Shown: positions 49,296 to 57,122 of the stretch, one piece after another
How positions within the stretch are numbered: the stretch's first letter is position 1
Layout: each line of letters opens with the position of its first letter
DNA from: Leisingera methylohalidivorans DSM 14336
GTDB taxonomy: Bacteria; Pseudomonadota; Alphaproteobacteria; Rhodobacterales; Rhodobacteraceae
Length of the DNA: 64,000 bases
NCBI RefSeq assembly: GCF_000511355.1
Contig: NC_023135.1
Location: 3,250,371 to 3,314,370 of the forward strand
Direction of reading: 5' to 3'
The notes under the pieces: generated by a model
What the model saw: only the letters and a program-made list of their open reading frames with translations
Databases searched by the model: none
Told to the model about the DNA's origin: nothing
Made by a program: the position numbers and the translations under genes

Positions 49296-49639
49296 GCCAT
49301 GCAACAGATGCGGTGCGGCTGCGGCCGGAGGATATGCGCAACAGCATTCCAGGCCAGGGCGGGGAGCGGTTTCATATCGGGCTGCTGCGCGGCGAATTGC
49401 AGGTCGAGCTGTATGTGCCGCAGAATGAAGACCTGCAACAGCCGCACAGCCGTGATGAATGCTATGTGGTGATCCGCGGGTCCGGCCGGTTCCAGATGGG
49501 GGAGGAGACGGTGCCGTTTGAGGCGGGCGACTTCCTGTTTGTTCCGGCGGGAATGGAGCACCGGTTTCTCGACTTTGGCAGCAGCCTGGAAACCTGGGTG
49601 ATCTTCTACGGGCCGGAAGGCGGTGAGCAGCTTGCCTGA
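49292..49639 (+). CDS. Second small cupin protein
   Basis: A 115-residue cupin. It starts at 49292 behind GAGGAGGG and overlaps the previous gene by 4 bp. Motif 1 appears as P-H52-S-R-D-E56 and motif 2 contains P-A-G-M-E-H90, with a conserved G-D-F-L-F-V-P stretch. One His of the canonical pair in motif 1 is a Ser/Arg, so metal ligation differs from the first cupin at 44985. It sits directly before the DAO-type flavoenzyme and overlaps it by 17 bp. It may help in the step that flavoenzyme performs. Confidence 0.75.
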   Translation: MSHATDAVRLRPEDMRNSIPGQGGERFHIGLLRGELQVELYVPQNEDLQQPHSRDECYVVIRGSGRFQMGEETVPFEAGDFLFVPAGMEHRFLDFGSSLETWVIFYGPEGGEQLA

Positions 49640-50720
49640 CTGCCACCCGCATATCCTGGTCGCGGGGGCGGGAATTAACGGGCTGATGGCTGCCTATTAC
49701 CTGATCCGGGCCGGGGCGCGGGTGACGGTCTGCGAGGCCGGACCGGTGCCCAATCCCGCCAGCGCTTCGTACGGGGCGCACCGGCTGATCCACCCCTGGC
49801 CGCCTGCCGGACGGCCGCAGGAGGCTGCTGCGGCGCAGCGGGCGCTGCCGCTGTGGCGCGCGCTTTTGCAGGACATCGGCTGCAGCGGTTTTGTGCAGAC
49901 GGGTGTTCTGGTGGCCTCGCCGGAGGCTTGTGACGCTGCCGCAGGAGAACACACGCTGCGGCTTCTGCCGGCACGGGCCGATGCCTTGCTGGCAGGTGCG
50001 GCGGAAATGCCCGGGGCGGTTTTGTTTCCTGAATTTGGCGTGCTGCTGGCGGAAAAGATCCTGTCGGCGCTGTGTAACGGTTTGGCCAAGCGCGGAGTGG
50101 AGTTCCTGCCAAGGGCGCCGCTGCGCGGCCTGGACACGGCAACCGGAGCGGCGGATATCGCGGGTGGTGCGCCGCAGCGCTTTGACGGGATTGTCTGCGC
50201 CCTTGGCTGGAAGTCCCGGGATCTGGAGCATATTGCCGGGGCAGGGGAGTTCCTGGCGCAGTTCAGCCCCCGCCGCAGCTATGTTGTCTACCTGCCCGAG
50301 GCAGAGCTGCCGGAGGCCAGACGGCCGCGCACGGCCTGGACCGGTTTCCTGGGGCAGGACCTGTGGGGCATGCCGGCACTGGGCAGGAATGACGCCAAGT
50401 TCGGCTGCGGTCTGCTGACCCACAGCGCTGATGAGCCGGTGCTGCCGGATAACGAGGTCCGCGCCAAGATGGCTGCCGCCTACAGCGGTGCAGATCCGGC
50501 CTACCGCGCGTTGCTGAACGGGCGGGTTGCTTCAAATATCTGGGCCATGTGCCCGTTTCCCGGGATGGTTCAGCAGGCCGGGCTTTGCACCGTGATAACC
50601 TCGGATACCGGCGGCGGGTTCAAGACGGCTCCGCTGGCCGGGCTGGCCGCGTGCGAGGCCGTCCTTGCGGCGGTTCCAGGCTGGCAGGACCTGAAAACTC
50701 AGAAGGAACAGCTGACATGA
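49623..50720 (+). CDS. DAO-type FAD-dependent oxidoreductase (hydrazino acid releasing)
   Basis: A 365-residue glycine-oxidase/D-amino-acid-oxidase-like flavoenzyme starting at GTG 49623. It has the N-terminal G-A-G-I-N-G dinucleotide motif, an H-R-L-I-H-P segment early on, and a C-terminal T-G/D-T-G-G-G-F-K-T-A-P FAD motif. In s56-p1 and related pathways a flavoenzyme of this class oxidises the N6-(carboxymethylamino)lysine intermediate and frees hydrazinoacetic acid. Its presence with the N-hydroxylase, cupin and MetRS-like genes completes the known four-activity set. Substrate not proven. Confidence 0.76.
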   Translation: MSSLPDCHPHILVAGAGINGLMAAYYLIRAGARVTVCEAGPVPNPASASYGAHRLIHPWPPAGRPQEAAAAQRALPLWRALLQDIGCSGFVQTGVLVASPEACDAAAGEHTLRLLPARADALLAGAAEMPGAVLFPEFGVLLAEKILSALCNGLAKRGVEFLPRAPLRGLDTATGAADIAGGAPQRFDGIVCALGWKSRDLEHIAGAGEFLAQFSPRRSYVVYLPEAELPEARRPRTAWTGFLGQDLWGMPALGRNDAKFGCGLLTHSADEPVLPDNEVRAKMAAAYSGADPAYRALLNGRVASNIWAMCPFPGMVQQAGLCTVITSDTGGGFKTAPLAGLAACEAVLAAVPGWQDLKTQKEQLT

Positions 50721-51187
50721 CCGCACAAGACTTTGAACTGCGCCCGCTGCGGGAAAGCGACAGGGCGGAATGGGCGCGGCTATGGACCGGTTATCTGGCG
50801 TTCTATGAGACCGCGCTTGCCGAGGAAATCTACGAGGGGACATTTGCGCGCCTGATGTCGGGGGCCGCTTGGGAGCCGTCAGCGCTGGTGCTGACATCCG
50901 CTGGAAGCGGAGACGGGCCGCAGCCGCTCGCAGGGCTGGTGCATTTCCTGTATCACGCCCATTGCTGGAAGCCGTCGCCGGTCTGCTACTTGCAAGACCT
51001 GTATGTAGACCCGGGGATACGCGGGCAGGGGCTGGGGCGGCGTCTTATCGAGGGGGTCTATGCGGCGGCGGATGAGGCCGCTGCCAGCGGCGTCTACTGG
51101 ATGACGCAGCATTTCAACAGCCAGGCCCGGCAGCTGTATGACCGTATCGGCGTGGAAACGCCCTTCATCAAGTACCAGCGCCCGTAA
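50717..51187 (+). CDS. GNAT-family N-acetyltransferase
   Basis: A 156-residue GNAT with the acetyl-CoA motif A in L-Y-V-D-P-G-I-R-G-Q-G-L-G-R-R-L-I (R/Q-x-x-G-x-G/A type) and the C-terminal A-R-Q-L-Y-D-R-I-G. It starts at 50717, overlapping the flavoenzyme stop by 4 bp, and ends the first operon before a hairpin. It could acylate the hydrazine nitrogen, protecting the cell and allowing later chemistry. GNATs do this kind of step in some hydrazinoacetate-derived pathways. It may instead act in self-resistance. Confidence 0.82.
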   Translation: MTAQDFELRPLRESDRAEWARLWTGYLAFYETALAEEIYEGTFARLMSGAAWEPSALVLTSAGSGDGPQPLAGLVHFLYHAHCWKPSPVCYLQDLYVDPGIRGQGLGRRLIEGVYAAADEAAASGVYWMTQHFNSQARQLYDRIGVETPFIKYQRP

Positions 51188-51196
51188 ACAGGTGAA

Positions 51197-51233
51197 CGGA
51201 ACCGGGAGCGCAGGGGCGCAGTCCCCGGTTCCG
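51197..51233. terminator. Hairpin between GNAT and NTF2-like genes
   Basis: A 10-bp perfect stem (51197-51206 with 51224-51233) with a 17-base loop that can pair further (GCGC/GCGC). It lies between two convergent genes and could stop transcription from both sides. No U-tract. Confidence 0.55.
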
Positions 51234-51241
51234 CGTGCAGT

Positions 51242-51637
51242 TCAGGCGTCTGCAGCGACCTCATCCAGGTGCCACAGCTTGGCGACGATACGCCATTCGG
51301 ATCCGTCATGGGCAAACATCAGATGATCAGAGAACCGATTGTTGTGGATCCGGACCCGCACTTTCACAGTGGCCGCAGCGTCTGAAAGCAGGTCAACGAA
51401 CAGGATCTCGTCCTCACGCGGGGCATTCAGGGCGGCAGGCGGAGACCGGCGCAGAATGGTGTCGTGGTAACAGCTGATCGGGTCGGCAAAGATGCGGCCG
51501 TCATCGGCATCGAACAGGCTGGCAGCGGGATGGAATACCCGCTGCAGCAGGTCTGTATCGCAAAAGTAGAGCGCGTCGAAATACCGGGTAACAGCCTGGG
51601 TAAGCCCGGCGGGGGCATGGGAGATATCCAAAGCCAT
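51242..51637 (-). CDS. NTF2-like (lumazine-binding/SnoaL-type) protein
   Basis: A 131-residue cone-fold protein resembling the Lumazine_bd_2/NTF2-like group: an N-terminal helix with Y-F-D-A-L-Y-F-C-D, a F-H-P-A-A-S-L-F segment, and a C-terminal E-W-R-I-V-A-K-L-W-H. These small domains act as cyclases, isomerases or binding proteins in many biosynthetic clusters. It is encoded just downstream of the MFS gene on the minus strand and converges with the main operon. Specific role unknown. Confidence 0.72.
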   Translation of the reverse strand: MALDISHAPAGLTQAVTRYFDALYFCDTDLLQRVFHPAASLFDADDGRIFADPISCYHDTILRRSPPAALNAPREDEILFVDLLSDAAATVKVRVRIHNNRFSDHLMFAHDGSEWRIVAKLWHLDEVAADA

Positions 51638-51654
51638 GGCGATGTCCTGTGAAG

Positions 51655-52851
51655 TTAATATTGCACGAGAGAAGAGGTGTTTGACACCGCTTGACGCTGC
51701 TTGAAGCTGGAGAAGGCAACAACTGCCGCGAACCCCAGCAGAGCCGCTGCGATCATCGCCCAGCCCACAGAGGCAATCATCAGGCCGGAACTGAAGGAGG
51801 CGATGGCCGCGCCAAGCGCGATGCCTGTATCGTTGATGCCCTGGAAAAGGGATTTTTCGCTGTCCATCAGTTCAGAGTTCAGCAGCGTTGTTGCGCCGAC
51901 GAAACCAAAATTCCATCCCAGCCCCAGCAGGACCAGGGATACGTAGAAATGCACAAGCTCAATCCCGGCAAGAGCCGTCAGCCCGGACAGGGCCAGCAGG
52001 ACCGCGCCTGTTGCGACGATGGCATTGGCGCCAAAGCGGGTGATCAATGAGCCGGTGAAGAAGCTGGGGGCGAACATCGCTACCACATGCCAGCGGATGA
52101 CATCGGCGGCCTGAACGTCGCTGAAGCCGCAGCCGACCATTGCCAGCGGCGTTGGCGTCATCAGCAGCATCATGCCGGCAAAGCTGCCGACCCCGCACAG
52201 GATCGCCCACAGCAGCCGCGGGCGGTTCCACAGCGCCGCGGTCTGGCCGCGGGACTTGTCCTTGCCGGCTTTGGGCTGCGGCGGTGCGAACTTTGCGGCT
52301 GCGATTGGCAGCATGCCGGCCAGCGCGATGGCGGACACCGCCAGATAGGCGCCTGCGAGGGGGACAGGTGCCAGGGAATCCTTGAACAGTCGGAAAACTT
52401 CGGGCGCCAGCAGTGCAGCGACCAGCCCCGAGCCGAGGGTCAGGGAAATCGCCTTGGCCTGCTGCGGCGCCGCAACCAGTTCCGCCGCGGCAAAGCGGAA
52501 CAGCCCGAAGCTGACAACCGCAGCGCCGAGCAGCGCGTGGGCAAAACACAGCAATGCAAACAACCCGTGGATCAAGCTGTAGGCTGCCAGCGCCCCGCCC
52601 AGCACGGCAAACAGCGCGGCAAGCAGGAACCCAGCCTTGCGCCCGCGCGCGCCCATCAGGATCGACATTGGCGTCGCCGTGAACAGCCCTGCCAGCAGCT
52701 GGATCGACACGGGCAGCGTGGCCAGGCCTTCGCCCGGCGACAGCTGCAGTCCTGCAAGCCCTCCCAGGATGATCAGCATCGGCATCGGGATCGTCAGAAC
52801 TGTCGCGCCAAGCAGCACGAGCAGGAAGTTTGGGCTTTTGATCAGCAGCAT
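51655..52851 (-). CDS. MFS transporter, candidate product exporter
   Basis: A 398-residue MFS protein with about 12 hydrophobic segments, starting at the ATG at 52851. G-A-R-G-R-K-A-G lies in the loop between helices 2 and 3 (the MFS motif A position), and a Lys-rich central loop (P-K-A-G-K-D-K-S-R) separates the halves. It is divergent from the GlxA/AraC regulator and co-directional with the NTF2-like gene 17 bp downstream. It probably exports the cluster product. The in-frame upstream codons to 53028 look non-coding and lack a ribosome site. Confidence 0.82.
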   Translation of the reverse strand: MLLIKSPNFLLVLLGATVLTIPMPMLIILGGLAGLQLSPGEGLATLPVSIQLLAGLFTATPMSILMGARGRKAGFLLAALFAVLGGALAAYSLIHGLFALLCFAHALLGAAVVSFGLFRFAAAELVAAPQQAKAISLTLGSGLVAALLAPEVFRLFKDSLAPVPLAGAYLAVSAIALAGMLPIAAAKFAPPQPKAGKDKSRGQTAALWNRPRLLWAILCGVGSFAGMMLLMTPTPLAMVGCGFSDVQAADVIRWHVVAMFAPSFFTGSLITRFGANAIVATGAVLLALSGLTALAGIELVHFYVSLVLLGLGWNFGFVGATTLLNSELMDSEKSLFQGINDTGIALGAAIASFSSGLMIASVGWAMIAAALLGFAAVVAFSSFKQRQAVSNTSSLVQY

Positions 52852-53100
52852 GGGTCTGTCCACAGAATTACTTGCAGAGGGGATACAGCTTGCGGCACCT
52901 GATTTTATGTCAACGGCACGGTGATTTAAGCCAGTCTGCCGACCGCCGGCCCCGGCGGAATCCTGCAACCCCTGTGAAGTTTGAAAAAATTTCTCTACTG
53001 ACGGTAAAGTTGTGCTATCGCGCCGCAAAAGTAAGATTACGCCGCGTCACAATTTGCTATGCGGTACCAAAGGCAAGTCGAAAAAGGGGGGGGCAGGCTG

Positions 53101-54066
53101 ATGGCGGCTCAGGAACGCAGGAAGATTAAAGTGGTCATGTTTCCCGATTCCCAGGTGCTGGACATTTCCGGCCCGGTGACGGTTTTCGAGGGCGCAAACA
53201 AGCTTTTGCCGCCGGCGCTGGGGTATGACGTCTCGCTGATCTCGCCGGGCGGCGGGCCGGTTGCGACCAATGGCTGTATCGCAATACAGGCGCATGGCAG
53301 CGTTGAGAGCGAGGATCTGGAAGGGGTAGACACCCTTTTGATCCCGGGCGGCAGCAAGGGAACGCCGCAGGCGATGCGGGACCCGGCATTGCGGCGGCTG
53401 GTTCGGCGCGCCAACGACAAGCAAATCCGCCTCATGTCCATATGCACCGGTGCCTTTGTCCTGGCTGAGGCCGGCATTCTGGACAACCGCCAATGCACGA
53501 CGCATTGGGCCGAAATCGGCAACTTCCGCCGCCTGTTCCCCGGCGTAACCGTCCTGACCGATGTGATTTACCACACCGAGGACAACATTTGGACGTCGGC
53601 CGGAGTGGCCACCGGGATTGATATGGCCCTGGCCATTGTTGCAGAGGATTTCGGTCAGGACATTTCGCAGCAGGTGGCCCGGAACCTTGTTCTCTACATG
53701 GCGCGGCCAGGTCATCTGGAGCAGATCTCAGAGTTCCTGCGCAATGTGCCCACACAGGAGGAAAAGTTCAACGAGCTGGTCATGTACATCAGGACCAATC
53801 CTGCCGCCAATCATGACGTGAACCGTATGGCGGAGCGCTGCAATATGAGCACCCGAAGCTTTACCCGGAAGTTCAAGACTGCCCTGGGCAAGACCCCGGC
53901 GGCAATGGTTCGGGAAATACGGGCCGCCCGTGCAGAGTTTTACATGAAGAACACGGATTACAATCAGAAGCGGATTGCAGCGCTGGCGGGCTTTTCCTCG
54001 GTCGATGTCATGCGCCATTGCATGAAGGCCGTGCAGAAAGACGGGGCTGCAGCTGAATCCGGCTGA
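53101..54066 (+). CDS. GlxA-family AraC transcriptional regulator
   Basis: A 321-residue regulator. The N-terminal DJ-1/PfpI-like domain (F-P-D-S-Q-V-L-D-I-S-G-P, P-G-G-S-K-G-T, S-I-C-T-G-A-F-V-L-A-E-A-G nucleophile-elbow Cys, T-T-H-W) is followed by a C-terminal AraC HTH (R-M-A-E-R-C-N-M-S-T-R-S-F-T-R-K-F, then I-A-A-L-A-G-F-S-S-V). I prefer the ATG at 53101, which has a G-rich ribosome site, over the one at 53059. It sits between the two halves of the biosynthetic cluster and is divergent from the exporter, so it is the likely pathway regulator. Confidence 0.84.
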   Translation: MAAQERRKIKVVMFPDSQVLDISGPVTVFEGANKLLPPALGYDVSLISPGGGPVATNGCIAIQAHGSVESEDLEGVDTLLIPGGSKGTPQAMRDPALRRLVRRANDKQIRLMSICTGAFVLAEAGILDNRQCTTHWAEIGNFRRLFPGVTVLTDVIYHTEDNIWTSAGVATGIDMALAIVAEDFGQDISQQVARNLVLYMARPGHLEQISEFLRNVPTQEEKFNELVMYIRTNPAANHDVNRMAERCNMSTRSFTRKFKTALGKTPAAMVREIRAARAEFYMKNTDYNQKRIAALAGFSSVDVMRHCMKAVQKDGAAAESG

Positions 54067-54402
54067 AAAGTGCGGCAGCTGTCAGGCTGCCGCCAGTTAA
54101 TCAGGAGTTGGCCTGCAAATGATGGCGGGCCAAAGGGATCATTCCCAAAGCTATCGCGTCCGGAAGGCAATGGCGGCCAAAACTGCTGTCAGAACGGCCA
54201 ATGCAAGAGACGTGCTGCTGGTTCCGGCCGGTATATTGCCTTTCCTGGCCGCGGAAGGTGCTGATCCTTTAGTTGCTTGATTGGTTAATGAATCTGCTAA
54301 AAGGTGTCTTAAACCGTCGTGAATTTGGCCGAAATCCCTTAAAACTCCTGCCTAGGAAAGCGAAGGGTTCACCACGTTTTTGCGAATTGGAGTGCAGGGG
54401 AA
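54067..54402. other. Regulatory gap before the second biosynthetic operon
   Basis: A hairpin GCGGCAGC / GCTGCCGC (54072-54079 with 54086-54093) right after the regulator stop is a probable terminator. The rest has no convincing gene. The AT-richer part at 54270-54370, with two CTTAAA elements (54310-54345), probably holds the promoter for the aminotransferase operon. Confidence 0.4.
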
Positions 54403-55692
54403 ATGATTGCAAACAGGACAATGGAATCAAATGTGCGCAGCTATAACCGGGCGTTCGGGAGTACATTTGACCGGGCGGCCGGCGCTGAGATGTTCGACGA
54501 AACCGGCGGTCGGCATCTGGATTTTCTCGCAGGCTGCGGGTCGCTGAATTACGGGCACAATCACCCGGTGCTCAAGGCCGCGCTGATGGATTATGTGGCC
54601 CGTGATGGATTGTGCATGTCGCTTGATCTGAACTCCACCGCGCGGTCGGCATTCCTGGAGCGGTTTGAACGGATTGTCCTGGCGCCGCGCGGGTTGGACT
54701 ATCTGGTGCAGTTTCCTGGCCCGACCGGGGCAAACTGTGTGGAGGCGGCAATCAAGCTGGCCCGCAAGGCGACCGGGCGCAGCAATGTCATCGGCTTCAC
54801 CAACGGGTTCCATGGCTGTTCGCTGGGCGCGCTGTCGCTGACCGGGAGCAGCCATCACCGGGCCGGCTCGGCAGCCTTGCTGCAGCAGGTAAGTCGGATG
54901 CCTTATGAAGGCTACCTTGGGAGCGGTCTCGATACCGCAGATTATATTGACCGGCTGCTGGATGACCCGAGCAGCGGCATTGATGCGCCTGCGGCCTTTG
55001 TGGTGGAGCTTGTGCAGGGCGAGGGCGGTTTGCAAGCCGCGTCTGCAGGCTGGGTCGGCCGCCTGCAGGAGATTGCACGCAAGCACGGCGCGCTGCTGAT
55101 TGTCGATGACATCCAGGCAGGATGCGGCAGGACCGGCACGTTCTTCTCGTTCGAGCCGCTTGGCATCATCCCGGACATGATTTGCCTGGCCAAGGCGGTA
55201 TCCGGCTATGGCCTGCCGATGTCGCTGCTGCTTCTGAAGCCGGAGCTGGATTGCTGGAAGCCGGGCGAGCATAACGGCACGTTCCGTGGCAACAGCCACG
55301 CCTTTGTCACCGCCGCGGCTGCGCTGGAGCATTTCTGGGGCGATCCTGAGTTTGCGCAAACCCTCGCAGACCGCTGCGCAGCAATGCAGCGCCACTGCGG
55401 ACAGCTTGCAGACAACTTTGGCCTGCGCGTCAAAGGGCGCGGAATGATGATGGGCCTCGAATTCACCGACTACGGCATGGCGGCGGCAGTGCAGGCGGAC
55501 TGTGTCCGCCGCGGTCTGATTATCGAACGCTGCGGACCGCATGACGAAGTGCTGAAATTCCTGCCGCCGCTCACTCTTGCGCCGGAACAGCTGGACGAAG
55601 GATTTGCCATTGTCCGGCAGGCGCTGACCGCTGTGCTGGGTGACAGGGAATGCACTGCCCAGCCCCGTGTGCCGGAATTTCAACCGGCATAA
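54403..55692 (+). CDS. Class III aminotransferase, diaminobutyrate-2-oxoglutarate type (EctB-like)
   Basis: A 429-residue fold-type I PLP enzyme of the EctB/DABA-aminotransferase group. Visible motifs are G-P-T-G-A-N-C-V-E-A-A-I-K (cofactor phosphate), D-D-I-Q-A-G-C-G-R-T-G-T-F-F (PLP-contacting Asp), the lysine in L-A-K-A-V-S-G-Y-G-L-P, and G-E-H-N-G-T-F-R-G-N. EctB makes L-2,4-diaminobutyrate from aspartate semialdehyde. No ectA or ectC is nearby, so ectoine is not the purpose. The next gene is an amine N-hydroxylase that could use the product. The start at 54403 has AGGGG close by; an ATG at 54421 is possible. Confidence 0.84.
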   Translation: MIANRTMESNVRSYNRAFGSTFDRAAGAEMFDETGGRHLDFLAGCGSLNYGHNHPVLKAALMDYVARDGLCMSLDLNSTARSAFLERFERIVLAPRGLDYLVQFPGPTGANCVEAAIKLARKATGRSNVIGFTNGFHGCSLGALSLTGSSHHRAGSAALLQQVSRMPYEGYLGSGLDTADYIDRLLDDPSSGIDAPAAFVVELVQGEGGLQAASAGWVGRLQEIARKHGALLIVDDIQAGCGRTGTFFSFEPLGIIPDMICLAKAVSGYGLPMSLLLLKPELDCWKPGEHNGTFRGNSHAFVTAAAALEHFWGDPEFAQTLADRCAAMQRHCGQLADNFGLRVKGRGMMMGLEFTDYGMAAAVQADCVRRGLIIERCGPHDEVLKFLPPLTLAPEQLDEGFAIVRQALTAVLGDRECTAQPRVPEFQPA

Positions 55693-55766
55693 CCACTGAA
55701 TTTTCAATTTTCATTCAATGCAAAGCAGGCCGTGCCTGCTTTGCCCAGACAGAGATGAGTCCTGAA

Positions 55767-57104
55767 ATGACAAAGACCTTTGATGTCGCCGGTATCGGCT
55801 TCGGCCCTGCAAATATCGCTCTGGCAGCGCTGTTTGACGAAGAAAGCCTGTATTCGAATTCAGTGTTCCTGGACAAGTCGGTCAATCCGACCTGGCAGCA
55901 GGAAATGCTGTTTAATAACGCGCTCGATATTCATTCGAACATTCAGAATATCCCGCACCGGGATCTGGCCACGCTGCGGTCGCCGCGCAGCAAATACACC
56001 TTCATGAACTACCTGCACAGAACCGGAAAGCTGCTGAGCCATTTGAACATGGATCTTCTGATGCCGATGCGGCCGGACTTTGCCGCCTATGTCGGCTGGG
56101 TCGCGGAGCAGCTGTCCGGCAAATTGCAGACCGGGTGCGGTGTGGAGCGGATCACCATGCTGGATGAGGCGCACCAGCATGTCTACCGGATCGACATGCA
56201 ATCGGGCGAGCCCGTCTTTGCCCGTCATGTTGTGGTCGGCACGGGCCGCGAGCCCTATATCCCGCCAGCCTTCGAGGAACTGACCGCCTCCGGCCGGGTG
56301 TTCCACCTCAACCGGTACAACAGCGCGCATAAGGCGCTGCTGAACAAGGGCGCCCGGAAGTTTGCCGTTGTCGGCAGCAGCCAGAGCGCGGTGGAAATCC
56401 TGCTGCATCTTTCCAAATACGAGCCGCGTCTGGAACTGCACAGCTTTATGCGCCGCTTTGCCTTCCCGCTGAAGGACACCAACCCCTTCATGAGCGAGAT
56501 CTATTTCCCGTCCTTCACCGAAATGTATTTCGAGGCCGGCAAGGACTTGAAGGGGCGGATCGACCGGGATGTCCGCCGCACCAATTACGGCGCGTGCGAC
56601 ATGGATGTGCTCGAGGAGCTGTACCGCCAGCTTTACTATGACCGGATGCATGGCGTGAACCGGATCACCATTAACAGGCTGACCGATATTCTTGCGGCGA
56701 AAGAGGAGGCAGAGGGTGTCCGTCTGACGGTCCGCGACGGCGAGACCGGTGAAACCCGCAGCGAGTGCTTCGACGGGGTGATCCTGGCAACCGGGTTCCG
56801 CAACATCGGCAGCGACAGCAGATCGGTACGGGTGCCGCGCCTTCTGGAAGGTGTGCAGGACCAGCTGGCGCTGGACGAAGACGGCTGTGTCCAGGTGGAT
56901 CGGTCCTACCGCGCGCAGCTGCAGCCCGGTTTTGCCAGTGCCGGCGCGCTGGTGCTGAACGGATTGTGCGAGGCGACCCACGGCATGGGCGATGCCGGCT
57001 CCTTGTCGCTGCTGGCGCCCAGGGCGCAAACCATCGCCAATGCGCTGCTGCAGCAGGACCATGATGCGGATGCTGGCCTGGCCAGCGGCGTTGCGGCCCA
57101 ATAG
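55767..57104 (+). CDS. Second flavin-dependent amine N-hydroxylase (SidA/IucD family)
   Basis: A 445-residue N-monooxygenase with FAD motif G-I-G-F-G-P-A-N, NADPH motif V-V-G-S-S-Q-S-A-V-E and a late A-T-G-F-R-N. It is clearly related to the enzyme at 43621 but quite diverged, so the two probably act on different amines. Next to a diaminobutyrate aminotransferase, the expected substrate is L-2,4-diaminobutyrate. It starts at 55767 with GAGATGAG upstream; an ATG at 55755 is in frame. Two N-hydroxylases in one cluster imply two N-oxidised building blocks. Confidence 0.84.
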   Translation: MTKTFDVAGIGFGPANIALAALFDEESLYSNSVFLDKSVNPTWQQEMLFNNALDIHSNIQNIPHRDLATLRSPRSKYTFMNYLHRTGKLLSHLNMDLLMPMRPDFAAYVGWVAEQLSGKLQTGCGVERITMLDEAHQHVYRIDMQSGEPVFARHVVVGTGREPYIPPAFEELTASGRVFHLNRYNSAHKALLNKGARKFAVVGSSQSAVEILLHLSKYEPRLELHSFMRRFAFPLKDTNPFMSEIYFPSFTEMYFEAGKDLKGRIDRDVRRTNYGACDMDVLEELYRQLYYDRMHGVNRITINRLTDILAAKEEAEGVRLTVRDGETGETRSECFDGVILATGFRNIGSDSRSVRVPRLLEGVQDQLALDEDGCVQVDRSYRAQLQPGFASAGALVLNGLCEATHGMGDAGSLSLLAPRAQTIANALLQQDHDADAGLASGVAAQ

Positions 57105-57122
57105 GCGGAAGGGTTTATCAAC

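Noticed and set aside
54151..54354. Minus-strand frame ending in a PEP-CTERM-like hydrophobic tail with basic end
   Set aside because: There is no start codon with a ribosome site and no upstream gene body. The resemblance is limited to about 25 residues.
54403..55692. Ectoine biosynthesis gene
   Set aside because: The protein resembles EctB, but no ectA, ectC or ask_ect gene is nearby and an N-hydroxylase follows directly.
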